A stretch of DNA of 64,000 bases from Arachis hypogaea (lineage: Eukaryota > Streptophyta > Magnoliopsida > Fabales > Fabaceae), in NCBI RefSeq assembly GCF_003086295.3, contig NC_092051.1:74463772-74527771 (forward strand), given 5' to 3'. Shown here one piece after another: positions 22,103-34,281 of this stretch. The stretch's first letter is position 1, and every line of letters begins with the position of its first letter. The translations under genes and the position numbers were made by a program. The notes under the pieces are model-generated. The model did not search any database. It saw only the letters and a list, made by a program, of their open reading frames with translations, and had not been told where the DNA came from.

Positions 22103-22802
22103 CGTCCAACTTCCTTTTTCAACACCAATTTTTTATTTTTGGCTTTGTTAGATTAGTTGTTGCATTGCATGATAGGTTGCATGCTAGTTAGAACTTGTAC
22201 ATATTTTTCATCACTTCTTTTTATGTTAGAACTACTTGGTTGGGGTGATGATTTCTTTTCCAAGAAAAATTGTTTTAGGGCACCCTACCTATTTGAAAAT
22301 TTTTTCTTGTTGAACTTGCTTGAAGAATTTACTTTGGAACATGGTTTTTGAGCTAAGAACACAAGCATGTGAGTTTTGAGCCAAATTGTGTGGTTACATC
22401 ATATAACCACTTATTTCCATTCTTGTGTGCATTATTCTCTTTCTATGATTATAATCTTTGATTTGTTTGATTCTTTATGTCCATTATTCCATGTATACAT
22501 GCATTTATATGATTGAGGCCATCATTTCATTTAGCTCACTTACCCAAATAGCCTACCTTTTATCAACCATTGTTAGCCAAATTTGAGCCTATTTAATCCC
22601 TTTTGTTTTTAATGTTAGCACATCACTACCCCTAAGTGAAAAATAATAAATGTCCTTAATTTGGATCTTTATTAGCTTAGACTAGTAAGGGTGTGTATCA
22701 TTTGGGTATGGGAAACTTGGGACATTGGTTGAGGTAAAAGTGTAATTTTTATTTTTGTTACAAATATTGGGAATTGGGTACATATGTATAAAGAAAAAGA
22801 AA

Positions 22803-22851
<49 letters not shown>

Positions 22852-22856
22852 TAAAA

Positions 22857-22894
<38 letters not shown>

Positions 22895-23591
22895 AAAAAA
22901 AGCAATAAAAAGAGGACAAAAATACCCCAAAGTAAAGTTCAATAAAAATCAATGCATATGTGTGGTGAATTAAAAAGAATGCATGAGTATGTGAAAAAGT
23001 GGGAATCATAGATAGCTAGGTTGTGTATTAGAATTGTATAGGTTGTCATATGTGTTTGGTGAGAGCTTAGGTTAATCAAAGATTCAAATTTCAAGCTCAC
23101 TTGACCATATACATCCCTACCTTTACCCTAGCCCCATTACAACCTATGAATAAGTCCTCATGATGAATGTATGCATGCATTGAATTATTGTTCATTGTTA
23201 GAAGAAAAACAAATCTTGGAAAGCATGAGTAGAAGAGAATTAAGTGAATCGACCCTATACACTTAAGCGACTAGAGTGGATACACATCCGGTGAGGGTTT
23301 GATGCTCAATTCCTTGTTCCCGGCTTTCATGAGCGTTCTTCTTGCAAGTGTATTTGTATTATTTTATTTTGATATTCAAATTAGTAGGATTCATGAATCG
23401 TCATACTACTTAGCCCAATATGTGCACGTGTTCTTGGGGATTGATTTACTTTTAACCAAGTAGGTAGAACCATTTTGCATTTAGTTGCATTCATATAGAT
23501 AGGTGCATATAGTTTATTTGTATTGAATAAATGTTCATACCCCTTTTCTTGTCCTTCTTTATTCTTAGCATGAAGACATGCTTGGTTTAAG
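22103..23591 (+). other. E3 3' untranslated region with TA microsatellite
   Basis: Noncoding. It matches, reversed, 32846-34281 of F1 and 44979-46483 of G. A TA dinucleotide run at about 22811-22892 with short A-rich interruptions produces false Tyr-Ile repeat ORFs. The sequence TACCCCAAAG just beyond it aligns with the unique flank in F1 and G. Confidence 0.7.
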
Positions 23592-23603
23592 TGTGGGGAG
23601 ATT
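23592..23603 (+). promoter_or_regulatory. E3 polypurine tract
   Basis: TGTGGGGAGATT immediately before the 3' LTR start TGATAAACC. It would prime plus-strand synthesis. Confidence 0.85.
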
Positions 23604-25166
23604 TGATAAACCCCAATTTTGTGGTTTATCTTGTGCTTATTTTGGGAGATTTTATCAACTTTTCTCATATTTATTCAATGAAATAGCATGGTTTGGCAAT
23701 TCTCCCTTGATTTATGCTTAAATGTGAAAACATGCTTTTTAGGCCTTAAAATAGCTAAATTTAACTCACTTTAATTCCATTTGATGCCTTGATATGTTTG
23801 TTGAGTGATTTCAGGTTCATAAGGCAAGTATTGGATGGAAGAAGTGAGGAGAAAAGCATGCAAAGTGGGAGAACTCATGAAGAAATGAAGGAACCGTAAA
23901 GCTATCAAGCCTGACCTCTTCATACTCAATCGACCATAACATGAGCTACAGAGGTCCAAATGAGGTAGTTCTAGTTGCGTTGGAAAGCTAACATCCGGGG
24001 CTTCGAAGTGATAGAAAATTTGCCATATGTTGTCTGACGCATAGGGGCGCGCACGTGCCATGTATGTGCCAGCAATTTCTAGCTCTTTTTGGGCCCAATC
24101 CAACTTATTTTTTATGCTATTGAACCCAAGGATTGAGAGGGGAATGAACCAAGTAGTCATAGTTTAGTTTTCATCATGTTTTAGGAGTAGAATTCTAGAG
24201 AGAGAGGCTCTCTCCTCTCTCTAGGTTTTAGGATAGTTTTAGTTAATTCTTCTTGGACCCAAGTTATAATTCTTGTTTTGATTTAGTTCTTCCATTCAAT
24301 TTCTTGTTATTACATCTCTATTCTTCTAATTTTACTTGTCATTTCCTTTATTTTGCCATTTTTATGTTTATGAACAATTGTTGGATCTTAATTTTCTTTA
24401 ATGCAATTTTATGTTTCGATGTTCTTTTATGTTGATCTTGCTTACTATTATTGATCTCTTGCTATTGATAGTTACGGGTTTCCTTTAATTCTTGCATTTT
24501 GTTATGCTTACCTTCCTTGCACACTAGGTGTTTGTTAAAATGTTTACACTAGTTTTTGAGTAGTTTTCTTGACTCTTGGCCTAGGCTAAGGGAATTGAGT
24601 GACCTCGAGTCATTGGGTCTCAATGAATTGGTGATTTGAGAACTCTTGGTGATCAATTTGATACTCATTGACGCCAACCCACTACTAATCTAATTAGTAG
24701 GTAGGTTGGGACTTATGGGTTGATGTGATCAAGCCTATTTGATGTACTTCAAGCCTAGGAGTAGATAGTACGTACTTAAGGCTTTTGGAAATAGACTTAA
24801 TTGGTTGGCCTCTCATAATTATCAATATTTGGTATGTAGACAAGGATGGTGACCTCAATTACCTATGTCTAGCCAAGAGTTCTTTTCCATCTCTTTTGTT
24901 AGTTCATTGTTCATTTACTTTTCTTGCCATTTATTTTCTTATCAAAACACAAAATCAAAACCCCTTACCCCTTCATTGCCAATAATTGAGCACTTCATTG
25001 CAATTCCTTGTAAGATGACCCGGAGTTCAAATACTTCAGTTAATTCTTATTTGGGGTTTGTTATTTGTGACAACCAAATTTTTGATGTGAGAATTGTTTG
25101 TTGGTTTGGAGCTATGCTTACAACGAAGTTCTTGTTTTTATAAGAGAAATTCTATACCATCGAGCA
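23604..25166 (+). repeat. E3 3' LTR (about 1,563 bp)
   Basis: Starts TGATAAACCCC after the PPT and ends near ATCGAGCA, after which sequence of a different element (integrase) begins. Flanking AATCT may be the duplication, but its partner is not in view. This LTR belongs to the TGATAAACC group shared with F1, G, S2 and J, but has diverged strongly. Confidence 0.75.
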
Positions 25167-25178
25167 AATCTTATTATC

Positions 25179-25582
25179 AATGCTCTGTGGGCATACAGAA
25201 CCGCATTTAAGACTCCTATAGGGACCTCTCCATAACAGCTTGTGTATGGAAAAGCCTGTATCTGCCAGTGGAACTGGAACACAAGGCCTACTGGGCAACC
25301 AGGTTCCTAAACATTGATGCTAAGGTAGCTGGAGAGAAGAGATTACTCCAGTTGAATGAGCTGGAGGAGTTCAGACTCAATGCTTTTGAAAATACTAAAA
25401 TTTATAAAGAGAAAGCAAAAAGATGGCGTGACAAAAGACTGTCGTCTAGAGTCTTTGAGCCGGGACAGAAGGTCCTATTGTTTAACTTTAGGCTCAGATT
25501 GTTCCCTGGGAAATTAAAATTCCGGTGGAGAGGACCATATGTTATTACAAGCGTGTCACCATATGGTTATGTAGAGCTTTAA
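25179..25582 (+). pseudogene. E5 integrase C-terminal part, broken
   Basis: Begins abruptly at the E3 insertion with [18 protein letters not shown], the conserved stretch after the integrase core. There is then a TAA at about 25228 and a 1-base loss in the [13 protein letters not shown] region. The open part 25268-25582 carries the coiled LLQLNELEEFRLNAFENTKI segment, the FEPGQKVLLF motif and RWRGPYVITSV of the C-terminal DNA-binding domain, ending VEL. The catalytic D,D,E core is absent here. It is followed by the AAGCGCTT...GGGAGGCAA box and a CTGGCGTT array, so it belongs to the E2/K family's autonomous type. Confidence 0.8.
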
Positions 25583-26700
25583 GATGTTGATTCTGACAAA
25601 AAATTCATTGTTAATGGATAAAGAATCAAACATTATATTGAAGGCAATATTGAGCAAGAATGCTCAAAACTGAGACTAAATTAAAAAGCTCAGTAAAGTC
25701 CAGCTAAAGACAGTAAATAAGCGCTTGCTGGGAGGCAACCCAGCCATCATCAAAGAATTAGATGTTTATAACAATTATATAAGTCCATTTAATTTTGTTG
25801 TTTGTGTTTATTAATGCTTTTCAGTGAACAAGTCAAGGATATGAAGGTTCAAAACATAAAGCAGAAGAATCACAGAGAAAAAGTGCTCACTGGCATCAAA
25901 ACGCCAGCAAAGAGGCAACTTGGGCGTTAAACGCCAGAATGGCTACCATTCTGGGCGTTTAACACCAGTAAAGGTATCATTCTGGGCGTTAAACGCCAGA
26001 ATGGGCAGCATTCTGGGCGTTTAACGCCAGAATTGGCAGCATTCCGAGCGTTCAGAAAAATGCCCAGTAAAGAAGAATTTCTGGCGTTTAACGCCAGCCA
26101 GGGTATCTGGCTGGGCGTTAAACGCCTAAAATGGCCACCAGATGGGTGTTAAACGCCCGAATGGCTATCATTCTGGGTGTTTAACGCCAGCACAGCTAGG
26201 GGAGTGGCAATTTCGTTTCCAATTCAATTTTTTTCAAATTTTCATGTTTGAAATCAAAATTTTCTACATCCAAACATTACAAGCATTCATTTTTTAATTT
26301 CCATTCACAAAAATTTATAATTTTATAAATTCTTTTTAATTCTTTTTCAATTCTTTTCAATTCCTTTTCAAAAACTCATTCATATTTCCAATTTCTTTTC
26401 AAATATTTTTAATTCATTTATATTATCTTTTATTTCTTAGATGCATAAACAAAAATTCATATCTAACTTCCTCATATCTTTTTCATATCTCTTAAATTTC
26501 GAAAACAATCTTCTCTTTTTCATATCTTGTTTATCTTTTATCAATCATATCTTTCAAATCATATCTTTTTCTAAAAATTTCGAACCCCTTCCCTCCCTCC
26601 CCTTTATTTTTAAATTCGGCCATCCCCTTCACTCCATCATTCGAATCTTTCTCTCCTATATTCATCTTCTTTCTTTTTATTTTGCTTGAGGGCAAGCAAA
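25583..26700 (+). other. E5 3' region with palindrome array and terminal hairpin
   Basis: Contains the AAGCGCTTGCTGGGAGGCAA box (25722-25741), the CTGGCGTT array (25896-26195), an A/T-rich stretch without a gene, and at 26681-26700 a perfect 8-bp hairpin (TTTGCTTG and CAAGCAAA, loop AGGG). In E2 that hairpin is followed by the PPT; here the element ends exactly at the hairpin and L sequence begins. Confidence 0.7.
25896..26195. repeat. CTGGCGTT/AACGCCAG palindrome array in E5
   Basis: Nine or more copies or half-copies, mostly GGGCGTTAAACGCC with an AGAATGGCTACCATTCTG-like spacer that is itself an inverted repeat (AGAATG/CATTCT). Confidence 0.9.
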
Positions 26701-28163
26701 TCTCTAAGCAAATCATGATTCTTGCTTGTCAGTTCCTGATGTTTCATCATCTTTTCCATTAGTATCTCCAAGCTGGAGATCCTTTGAGTATCTTGTGGTA
26801 TTTGTGGCTGGTTGTGGGATGTTGAAGGTGGATGGTAATTATTTTGGTTACTGGTTGGGTTATTGGGTGGATAATAGCTGGAATTTGCGTAGTTATTTTG
26901 GGGCTTTCTGTATGGATTGTGGTTAGTGTTTTGCTGGTTGTGGTTATTTGTGTTTCTTGAGTTATTCTGGTTGGAATTCTTCTGCCAGGGCTGCTGGTTT
27001 TGAGTGTGGTTATCTCCCCATCTTAGTTTTGGATGGTTCTTCCAAGATGGGTTGTATGTATCTCCATGGAATTCATTTTGGCTGGATCCTTAGTTGTGCA
27101 TGTAGTTCACTTGTTCTTGCTGGTGATCTTCACAATTTTCCTCACTTTGTCCCCACCCAGTTGGTGGTTGATTTGTGACAATCACTGATGCAACTTGTAA
27201 GCTATCAATCCTCTTGGCCATCTGCTCAAATTGTTGCTGGATTTGCTGCTGCATCACCTTGTGTTGAGCTAGAATGGTGTCCACACCTTCCAACTCCAGT
27301 ACTCCCTTTCTTTGAGCTGGTTGGCGTTGCCTTTGATAAGCAAAGAAGTATTGATTGTTTGCCACCATATCGATGAGGTTTTGAGCTTCCTCTACTGTCT
27401 TCATGAGTTGTAATGAACCTCCTGCTGAATGGTCTAGTGCTTCCTGAGCTTTCAGAGTCAATCCTTCATAGAAATTCTGAAGTATGTCCCATTCATTGAA
27501 CATTTTAGGGGGACATTTTTTAATCTGGGCTTTGTATCTCTCCCATGCCTCATAGAGAGATTCTGCATCCATCTGTGTGAAGGTTTGCACCTCTGTATTC
27601 AATCTGATAATCCTTTGAGGTGGGTAGAACTTAGCTAGGAACTTATTCACTAGATCCTCCTAGCTAGTGATGCTTCCTTGTGGGAAGGCTTCAAGCCATT
27701 GAGCATCCTTGTCCCTCAATAAAAATGGGAACAGCAACAATTTGTATATGTCTGGATGCACACCATTGGACTTCACTGTGTCACAGATCCTCAAGAAAGT
27801 AGATAAATGCTGGTTTGGATCTTCCAGAGGGCTTCCTCCATAGGAGCAGTTGTTTTGTACCAAAGTGATGAGTTGGGGCTTCAATTCAAAGTTGTTTGCA
27901 TTGACATTTGGGGTAAGGATGCTACTCCCACAATGTCGTGGATTAGCAAACGTATATAAAGCCAAAACTTTCTTCTGGGGCTGGCCATTGTTGTTGGCCA
28001 CTCCCACTGTTGGATTTGTTGAATTTTCCTCCATTTCTAGGATCTCTTCCTTTGATTCCTCTTTTCCAACAATTCCCTTCCCTCTTGCTTCTCTTCTTAG
28101 TCTTCTAAGAGTTCTCTCGTCTTGGTTACAAAAGGTAGGGATCTCTCTCCTTGCCTCTGACAT
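26701..28163 (-). pseudogene. gag: L gag, disrupted
   Basis: Reads from an ATG at 28163 (MSEARREIPTFCNQDERTL). The gag domain spans FLRICDTVKSNGVHPDIYKL through YEAWERYKAQIKKCPPKMFNEW, closely like E1 gag. Breaks: a stop at about 27657-27659 where relatives have Trp (SITS-stop-EDLVNKF), and another near 27089. The tail is Asn/Gln-rich to about 26720. Sequence then switches at about 26700 to the 3' end of E5 on the opposite strand, so protease and the 3' LTR of L are missing. Confidence 0.8.
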
Positions 28164-28344
28164 ACAACAACAAGAAAAATAAACACAGAACCAAAAACAA
28201 AAATAATTCACTCTACTGATAGAGTGAAGTTAGTGTTAGCTTAAGCGAAAATTTAAACAGTTAATGTTCTTAGTAAAAATAAAAAAAAGAAAAAGTGCTT
28301 AATCTAGACCACCACCTTACTTAATCATTGTCAATCTAGATCAA

Positions 28345-28362
28345 TCCCCAGCAACGACGCCA
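28345..28362 (-). promoter_or_regulatory. L primer-binding site, tRNA-Asp type
   Basis: TGGCGTCGTTGCTGGGGA on the minus strand, two mismatches to the tRNA-Asp complement, six bases from the LTR. Confidence 0.88.
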
Positions 28363-28368
28363 AAAACT

Positions 28369-30513
28369 TGATGTGTGGAAATCGGATTCCAACACAAAAC
28401 TCACCGGCAAGTGTACCGGGTCGCATCAAGTAGTAATTACTCACATGAGTGAGGTCGATCCCACAGGGATTGATGGATTGAGCAATTTTAGTTAGGTGAT
28501 GAATTTAGTTAAGGAAATATTTGATGATTTGAGTGAAACTTGAATAGCAAAAGATAAATTGCATGAAAATAAAAGGGAGAGGGGAAATTAACAGAAAAGT
28601 AAAGTAGAGAAGAGTAAATTGCATGAAACTTAAAGTGTAAGAAAGTAAAAGAGCTAAAACTTAAAGTGCAAATAATGTAAATGACTGAAACTTAGATTGC
28701 AAGAAATGTAAATAGCTGAAGCTTAGAGTGCAAGAAATGTAAATTGCTTGAATAGTAAAGGGATGTGGGAGCTGGGATTCAGAATTCAACAATAGAATGT
28801 AAAGAGAAATTAATCAGAGAAGTAGAAGATGAAATAAGTTGCAAAAAATCTAAACAAAAAGGTAAAATTGCTGAAAGAACAAAACCGAAAGTAAACTTAG
28901 CTCAGTTGCGAAATCTAAAAGAGAAATTGAAGATCAAAGAAGAGATATGAGATTAGAAAGCAGGTCTAGATCTCAATTGCTCTCTTGATCAAGCAAAAAA
29001 GTAATTGCAAAAGAAATGTAAATGAAACAGCAAATAAAACTCAGATCCAATTCCTCAATTCTTAGAATTGTGTAGAAGGAAAACAATGATGAATTTTAGA
29101 TAAAAAATTGAAATAGAATTTCTTCACTCTCAATCTAAAACTCAAAACAAAAAAGTAGAAGTTGCTGAAGTAAGAGAATGAAGACAGAAAACTAAATTCA
29201 AATCCAATTCTTAGAACAATTGAGAAGAGAGGTAAAAGATGAATCTCAAACTTAGAATCAATGAAGCTCTTCAATCTCAATTCAAATTCTAAGAACAGAT
29301 AGCAGAAGTTGCAGAATGAAAATGGAGAAAGAAGAACTCAGATCCAAATTCCCAATTTCAAAATTGAAAGCTAAAATTGAGCTAAAAGGTAAAAATGTAA
29401 AAGTGAGCAAGAGGTAAAACTAAAAAATGAAAAGCAAGTCCTCTACAAATCAAACTAACTCCTATTTATACACTTTCTATTTTTTATCTTCAAACTTTGG
29501 AGTAGGCTTTTCCATTTGGTGAAGAATTGGATCCAAATTGGTTTTTAATTGAAAATTCAACCAAGGCCACCTCCCAGGGAAGCGCTCGCTTAACTCAAAT
29601 AACGTAGCGCTCAATGGCCTAGTTCCTAGCCTTCGAACCAAGCCTCCTTCATAGCGCTACGTTGGTGAATTGAACGTAGCACTCCTTTGCCTTTGAGTTG
29701 TTCTTCACTTCGAGCCTTGGTGAAGCCATTTTGAACCAATTTCCTTGTGCCAAGCTTCAATTGTATAGCGCTCAGTTGGTGAAAGTAACGTAGTGCTTCA
29801 TGCTTTGAGTGGGACTCCACTTCGAGCCTTGGTGGCTGCCCCTTTTCTTGTTAAGCATAGCGCTCAGTGAACTAAGTTCACGTAGAGCCCTTTGTGCACA
29901 AGGTGAGGCTCCCTCTTCGAACCTTGGTGAAGCCACCTTTTGCTAATTTCCTCATGAACCATAGCGCCCTTCTTTGCTTGCCTTGGTGCATGGTTCGATT
30001 CCTGGCTGCCCTATTTCTTGATATCTCGCCTAGCTTTCTTCATGGGGAGGCCACGAAAAAGTTAATAAAGCTAACGGAGCGTTATTGCTTTCTTTGGTTC
30101 CCTTGTAGTGCTCCATTTGTTCTCTCAACTCAGTGCCTTCACCTTGTGCCTTTGTGCCTTGGTCTTCAATTGCTAGCATTCACTTATTGAGTGCTCCGCT
30201 CACTTTTTGAGCGCTATGCTTGCTTCCTTGAGTGAGTTCCACGCTTTTGTTTCCTTGGGCCACGCTTGGATGAGCACGCTTTCCTTGTTCTTTCAAAGCA
30301 TCACCAAATTCACAAGGTTTATAAATCATTCAAAAACCAACTAGTTCTAGCTTAAACCTTATGATTTTGTGTCAATTAAATGTTGGTTGATTGATTCAAC
30401 ATAACTATGCAAATTCACTCCAAATCACTTACTTATAATGCAAGACAGTGCATAAAACCTAATGAAACAAGTGAAAAATGCTTGAAAAGCTAGCATAAGA
30501 TGACTTGTCATCA
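28369..30513 (-). repeat. L 5' LTR (2,145 bp)
   Basis: Plus-strand ends TGATGTGTGG...TTGTCATCA. Minus-strand TATA box TATAAATAGG at about 29464-29473. The 28560-29460 part is a run of degenerate GAAATGTAAAT / AACTTAAAGTGCAAG repeats. Upstream of the TATA box lies an AGCGCT word array. The duplicate LTR was not found. Confidence 0.85.
29580..30240. repeat. AGCGCT / AACGTAGCGCT word array in L LTR
   Basis: Repeated TAGCGCT(A/C), GAGCGCT and AACGTAGCGC words, alternating with a GCCTTGGTGAAGCCA-like spacer. AGCGCT is itself palindromic. The position within the LTR (upstream of the TATA box) is that of the ACGTTA array of E1. Confidence 0.75.
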
Positions 30514-31334
30514 CAACCCCAAGGAAGTTGCAAAGCCATCCAATTAAGGAGTGGAAGAACCTTGGTAAATGACAAGAGGCCAGATGAGAAAGAAACTAAC
30601 AAGAAGCTTGTGGAGAATGATGTTGGCAGCAAAAAGCAAGAAGGAGAAAAAGACAAGCAAGAGCAAGAGAAGCTCAAGGAGAAGGAGGAACCTCAAGCTT
30701 CAAAGAAGGGAAAGTAAGCTATTGAGGAACAATCACAAGAACAGAGGAAGGAGGAGAAGCCATACAATCCCAAGTTCCTAGAAGTGTTTAAGAAGCTGGA
30801 GATCAATATTCCACTTGCTGAAGCATTAGAGCAGATGACTTTGTATGCAAAATTCCTAAAGGAGCTTATCAACAAGAAAAGGAGCTAGAATGAGAAAGAG
30901 ATAGTAATCTTAACCCAGGAATGTAGTGCTGTCATCCAAAGAGGTCTTCCCCCTAAGCTCAAAGATCCAAGAAGCTTCATCCTATCTTGCACTATAGGCA
31001 ACAGAACATTGGACAAAGCTCTCTGTGACCTAGGAGCCAGCATTAATTTAATGCCCCTCTCACTAATAAAGAAGCTTACAATAGAAGAAGTCAAGCCTAC
31101 CAGGATGTCACTCCAAATGGCTGATAGATCACTCAAGATACCAAATGGAGTTGTAGAAAATTTATTAGTGAGGATAGGAGAATTTATTTTCCCTGCTGAC
31201 TTTGTTATCCTGGACATGGAAGAAAAGGGACACAGTTCAATCATATTGGGACGACCTTTCTTAGCAACAGCAAGAGCCATCATTGATGTGGAGAAAGGAG
31301 GGCTGACCCTCAGGGTGCATGATGAAAAGATGAT
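30514..31334 (+). pseudogene. H gag C-terminus and protease, split by F1
   Basis: Plus-strand frame from 30514: the segment CKAIQLRSGRTL (gag-protease linker), a Lys/Glu-rich linker, LPPKLKDPRSF, the active site CDLGASINLMPLS at about 31024-31062, and SIILGRPFLATARAIIDVEKGG, ending in VHDEKM at the F1 insertion. In-frame stops near 30716 (TAA) and 30886 (TAG). The frame resumes at 51586 with INVFKAMQYPLEKE. The 5' part of gag is lost behind L. Confidence 0.85.
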
Positions 31335-32830
31335 TGATGGGGTGCAGAAATTGGCAAATTAAAAATTGTTAAAATATTCACGTTGCAAGTATAGTTCTTA
31401 ACTTGCCAGAAATCCGCTCATCAATTTAGAAAGGTGTCACAGAAAATTAAAATTTAAATTACTGGGAGTATGAATCCCAAGTCGTCTCCCAACGAGTTTG
31501 CAGAAAAGTGTGCTATTTTATTAACCAGAAGTTTTCAAAGGAGTGAGTTGAGTAAACAGGAAATTTAAATTTATGAAATTAAATAATATAAATAAAAGCC
31601 TTGACTGGGAGTTGATTAGTTGGAATCTCTATTATTGTTGGAATGCTTTCAAGATTAATTGATAATTAATGGTTGTTCTGTTTAGTTATCCTTTACTAGG
31701 TAAAGGAAAGTCAAACAAGTTTGAATACTACGTCTATTCACGAGTTGCAACCCACTTAGTTCAAAGGGATTGGTGTTGGTGACTAGAGAGCAATCCAACA
31801 GTTAACCCAATTACGATTTCTCTTTCAATCCTTCCAACTCAAGAGTTCCTTTCAATCAACTCCCCATCAAGTGAGGGAACTACTCGCTCATTGTAAATAA
31901 TAAATCCATAACATATGAAAGGGATTAAAAGAAGACATGATAAATAGAATTTAAATTGATTAATTAAAAAATAAAAGTAATCTTTGTATTAAATAAGCAT
32001 AAAAGTATCCCAATGGTGAAATTAAACAAAGCAAAGGACATGGAAGAATAGTACCCAATAAAGAAAACGAATTAGAATGACGGAGTCTTGATGAGGTAAT
32101 AACTCTTCTCAGTGTTCCAATGCAAAGAGCGAGTAAAAATTAAAATCCTAAAACTATGAATGTCTAGAGAGAAAACCTAGAGGAGGAGTAACACTAGATC
32201 TGAAAACTAAAACTGTGTAGAATGTATGTTGTACCTTATTTCTGCATGTTCTCTGGCTCTAATCTACTGTTCTGGGCCGAAAATTGGGTCAAAACGCGGC
32301 CCGGCATTGCCCCCAACGATTCTGCAAATTGTGCAGATCGCGCATGTCACGCGATCGCGTTGCTCATGCGGACGTGTCATTCGCGTTTTCGCTTTACCAC
32401 GCGGGCGCGTCATCCATGCGGCCGCGTCACTCGTGCTGTTCCATGCCGCGCAGTCGCGTCATCCATGCGGCCGCGTCACTGCAATTTGCTTTCTTCCGCG
32501 CGGTCGCGTCATCCATGCGGCCTCGTCACCTCTCGTTGGTTATCTCCTCAATTTCTTGTGTTCCTTCCATTTTTGCTAGCTTCCCTTTCAAATCTCCAAC
32601 TCATTCATGCCCTATAAAGCCTGAAACACTTAACACACCGATCACAGCATCGAATGGAATAAAGGAGAATTAAAATGCATAATTAAAAATCTCTAGGAAG
32701 CAGTTTTCAATCATGTACTAATTCCAGGAAGGAAATATAAATGCATGCTAAATTAATGAATAAGTGGGTGAAGATCATGATAAAACCACACAATTAAACA
32801 CAATATAAACCATAAAATAGTGGTTTATCA
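31335..32830 (-). repeat. F1 3' LTR (1,496 bp)
   Basis: Plus-strand limits TGATGGGG...GTTTATCA, next to ATGAT on the left and the PPT complement on the right. Differs from the 5' LTR by scattered, mostly transition changes. Contains a CGCG-word array at 32335-32530. Confidence 0.93.
32335..32530. repeat. CGCG-word array in F1 3' LTR
   Basis: Repeated CATGCGGCCGCGTCA, TCACGCGATCGCG and GCGCGGTCGCGTC words at 25-40 base spacing. It is the most G/C-rich part of the LTR. Confidence 0.88.
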
Positions 32831-32845
32831 ACCTCCCCACACTTA
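32831..32845 (-). promoter_or_regulatory. F1 polypurine tract
   Basis: TAAGTGTGGGGAGGT on the minus strand, directly before the 3' LTR start TGATAAACC. Confidence 0.88.
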
Positions 32846-34281
32846 AACATTGGCATGTCCTCATGCTTAATTGAAGGAGATAAAGTAAATAAGTATGAAC
32901 ATGTAGAAACTCATGCAATGCAATCCTATATTTATGAATGAATGCAACTATATGATACTTGTCCACTTGATCAAAAGTAAATAGGCTCTTCAAAACAATT
33001 ACAAATCAAATTCCACTAATTTTATCATTATACAGTAGGACAGACAAAAGTGCAAGAAGATAGCTCATGAAAGCAGGGAACATGGAAATTCAAGCATTGA
33101 ACCCTCACTGATAATGTATGTACGCTCTAATCTCTAGTGTATAGGGTGATCACTCTATCCTTCTCTAATCATGCTCTCTAACTTTTGTTCTTCTCCTAAC
33201 CAATCAACAACAATTAATATACCAATGCAAACATCATGAGGTCTTTTCAAGGTTGTAATGGGGCCAAGGTAAAGGTAGGGATACATATATGGTCAAGTGA
33301 GCTTATAAATTGAATCTTTAATTAACCCAAGCTTCAACCCAACCTATATATTTTACATAACTTAGAATTCATACCTAGCTACGCAGAATTCCCTTTTTCA
33401 ATCCATACTCTTGTATCAACTTTTTATTTTAATTTTTATCATATGTGCATTGATCCTTGAATTCTTAATTCAGCATTGGGGTGATTTTGTCCCCTTATTT
33501 ATTTATTTATTATTATTATTATTATTTTTTCTTTTAACATAAAAATAAATATAGCTTATCAATGCACATAGATTTTTAATTCTTATAGTCTCACATGAGT
33601 AGGTATCCAAATTCCCATTGTATTATCATGATACATTCCTTTAATGACTTTTGTTCCCACAATTTCCCATACTTAACTAGTACACACAATTCTATCTTAA
33701 GCTAACCAAAGATTCAATTTGGGGTATACAATTGTTTTTCCGCTTAAGGCTAGTACTGTGGTAAAATATAGAACAAATGGGATTTATAGGCTCAAAGTGG
33801 CTAAGAAAGGTAATTGAAAAGGGTAGGCTTAATTTGGATAAGTGAGTTTAAACAAATAATGGCCTCAATCATGTGCAAGCATATAAATATAATAAATATT
33901 GGACATATAAGATAAAACAAAATATAGATTACAATCATAGAGAAGTAAACACACAAGACTAAAATAATTATGGTTAAATAATGTAACCATGCATAAAGGC
34001 TCAAATCCTCACAGGTTGTGTGTTCGTTAGCTCAAACATCATGTTCCAAATATAACTTCAAGCAATTTTATCATAAAAATTTTAAAAATTAGTGAAATTT
34101 TGTTCCAAAGATAGAGTCTGAGAAGAAACTTATTGTCTTTTCAAACAAAGAGAACATGCATGCGACTAACCTATTACTATACAATTTATCCTATTCTATA
34201 AAAGAAAGAAAATCTAGCTAAAATATCCTAATTATTGGTGCTAGGGAAGAGAAATTACCTCCGGAAGTCAGGTACTGACGG
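32846..34281 (-). other. F1 3' untranslated region
   Basis: A/T-rich, noncoding, colinear with 44979-46483 of G and, reversed, with 22103-23591 of E3. Holds an (ATT)n microsatellite at about 33495-33530 at the site where G has a T/C run and E3 a TA run. Confidence 0.7.

Larger units (their letters stand above)
10959..25166 (+). mobile_element. E3: 3' part of an F1/G-family LTR element, split by E2
   Basis: Plus-strand blocks 10959-11719 and 21803-25166 match, in reversed order and strand, the 3' region of F1 and G. They hold a CGCG-word array (about 11015-11165), a C/T-rich run, a vestigial ATG-like start near a GCCACCAAGAAG segment, a TGCACC hairpin with an internal PPT copy (22064-22102), the final PPT and a 3' LTR. 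E2 interrupts it with a CTTAT duplication. The 5' half is missing or lies to the left of the unresolved fragment. No pol sequence is seen. Confidence 0.72.
26701..30513 (-). mobile_element. L: truncated E1-like LTR element (5' LTR plus gag)
   Basis: Minus-strand order: 5' LTR (28369-30513), PBS (28345-28362), leader, gag; truncated at 26700. It is inserted in H at CAACC (30514-30518). The LTR start TGATGTGTGG, its length and gag relate it to E1. Confidence 0.82.

Noticed and set aside
21837..22351. Plus-strand ORFs as a host gene
   Set aside because: The segment aligns with the 3' UTR and ORF remnant of F1 and G; the frames are not conserved.
22672..23009. ORFs with long Tyr-Ile repeats on the minus strand
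   Set aside because: They are translations of the TA microsatellite inside the E3 3' UTR.
32222..32673. Overlapping ORFs of 117-131 codons in the F1 LTR
   Set aside because: Several frames are open at once because the G/C-rich array has few stop codons; none has a domain.
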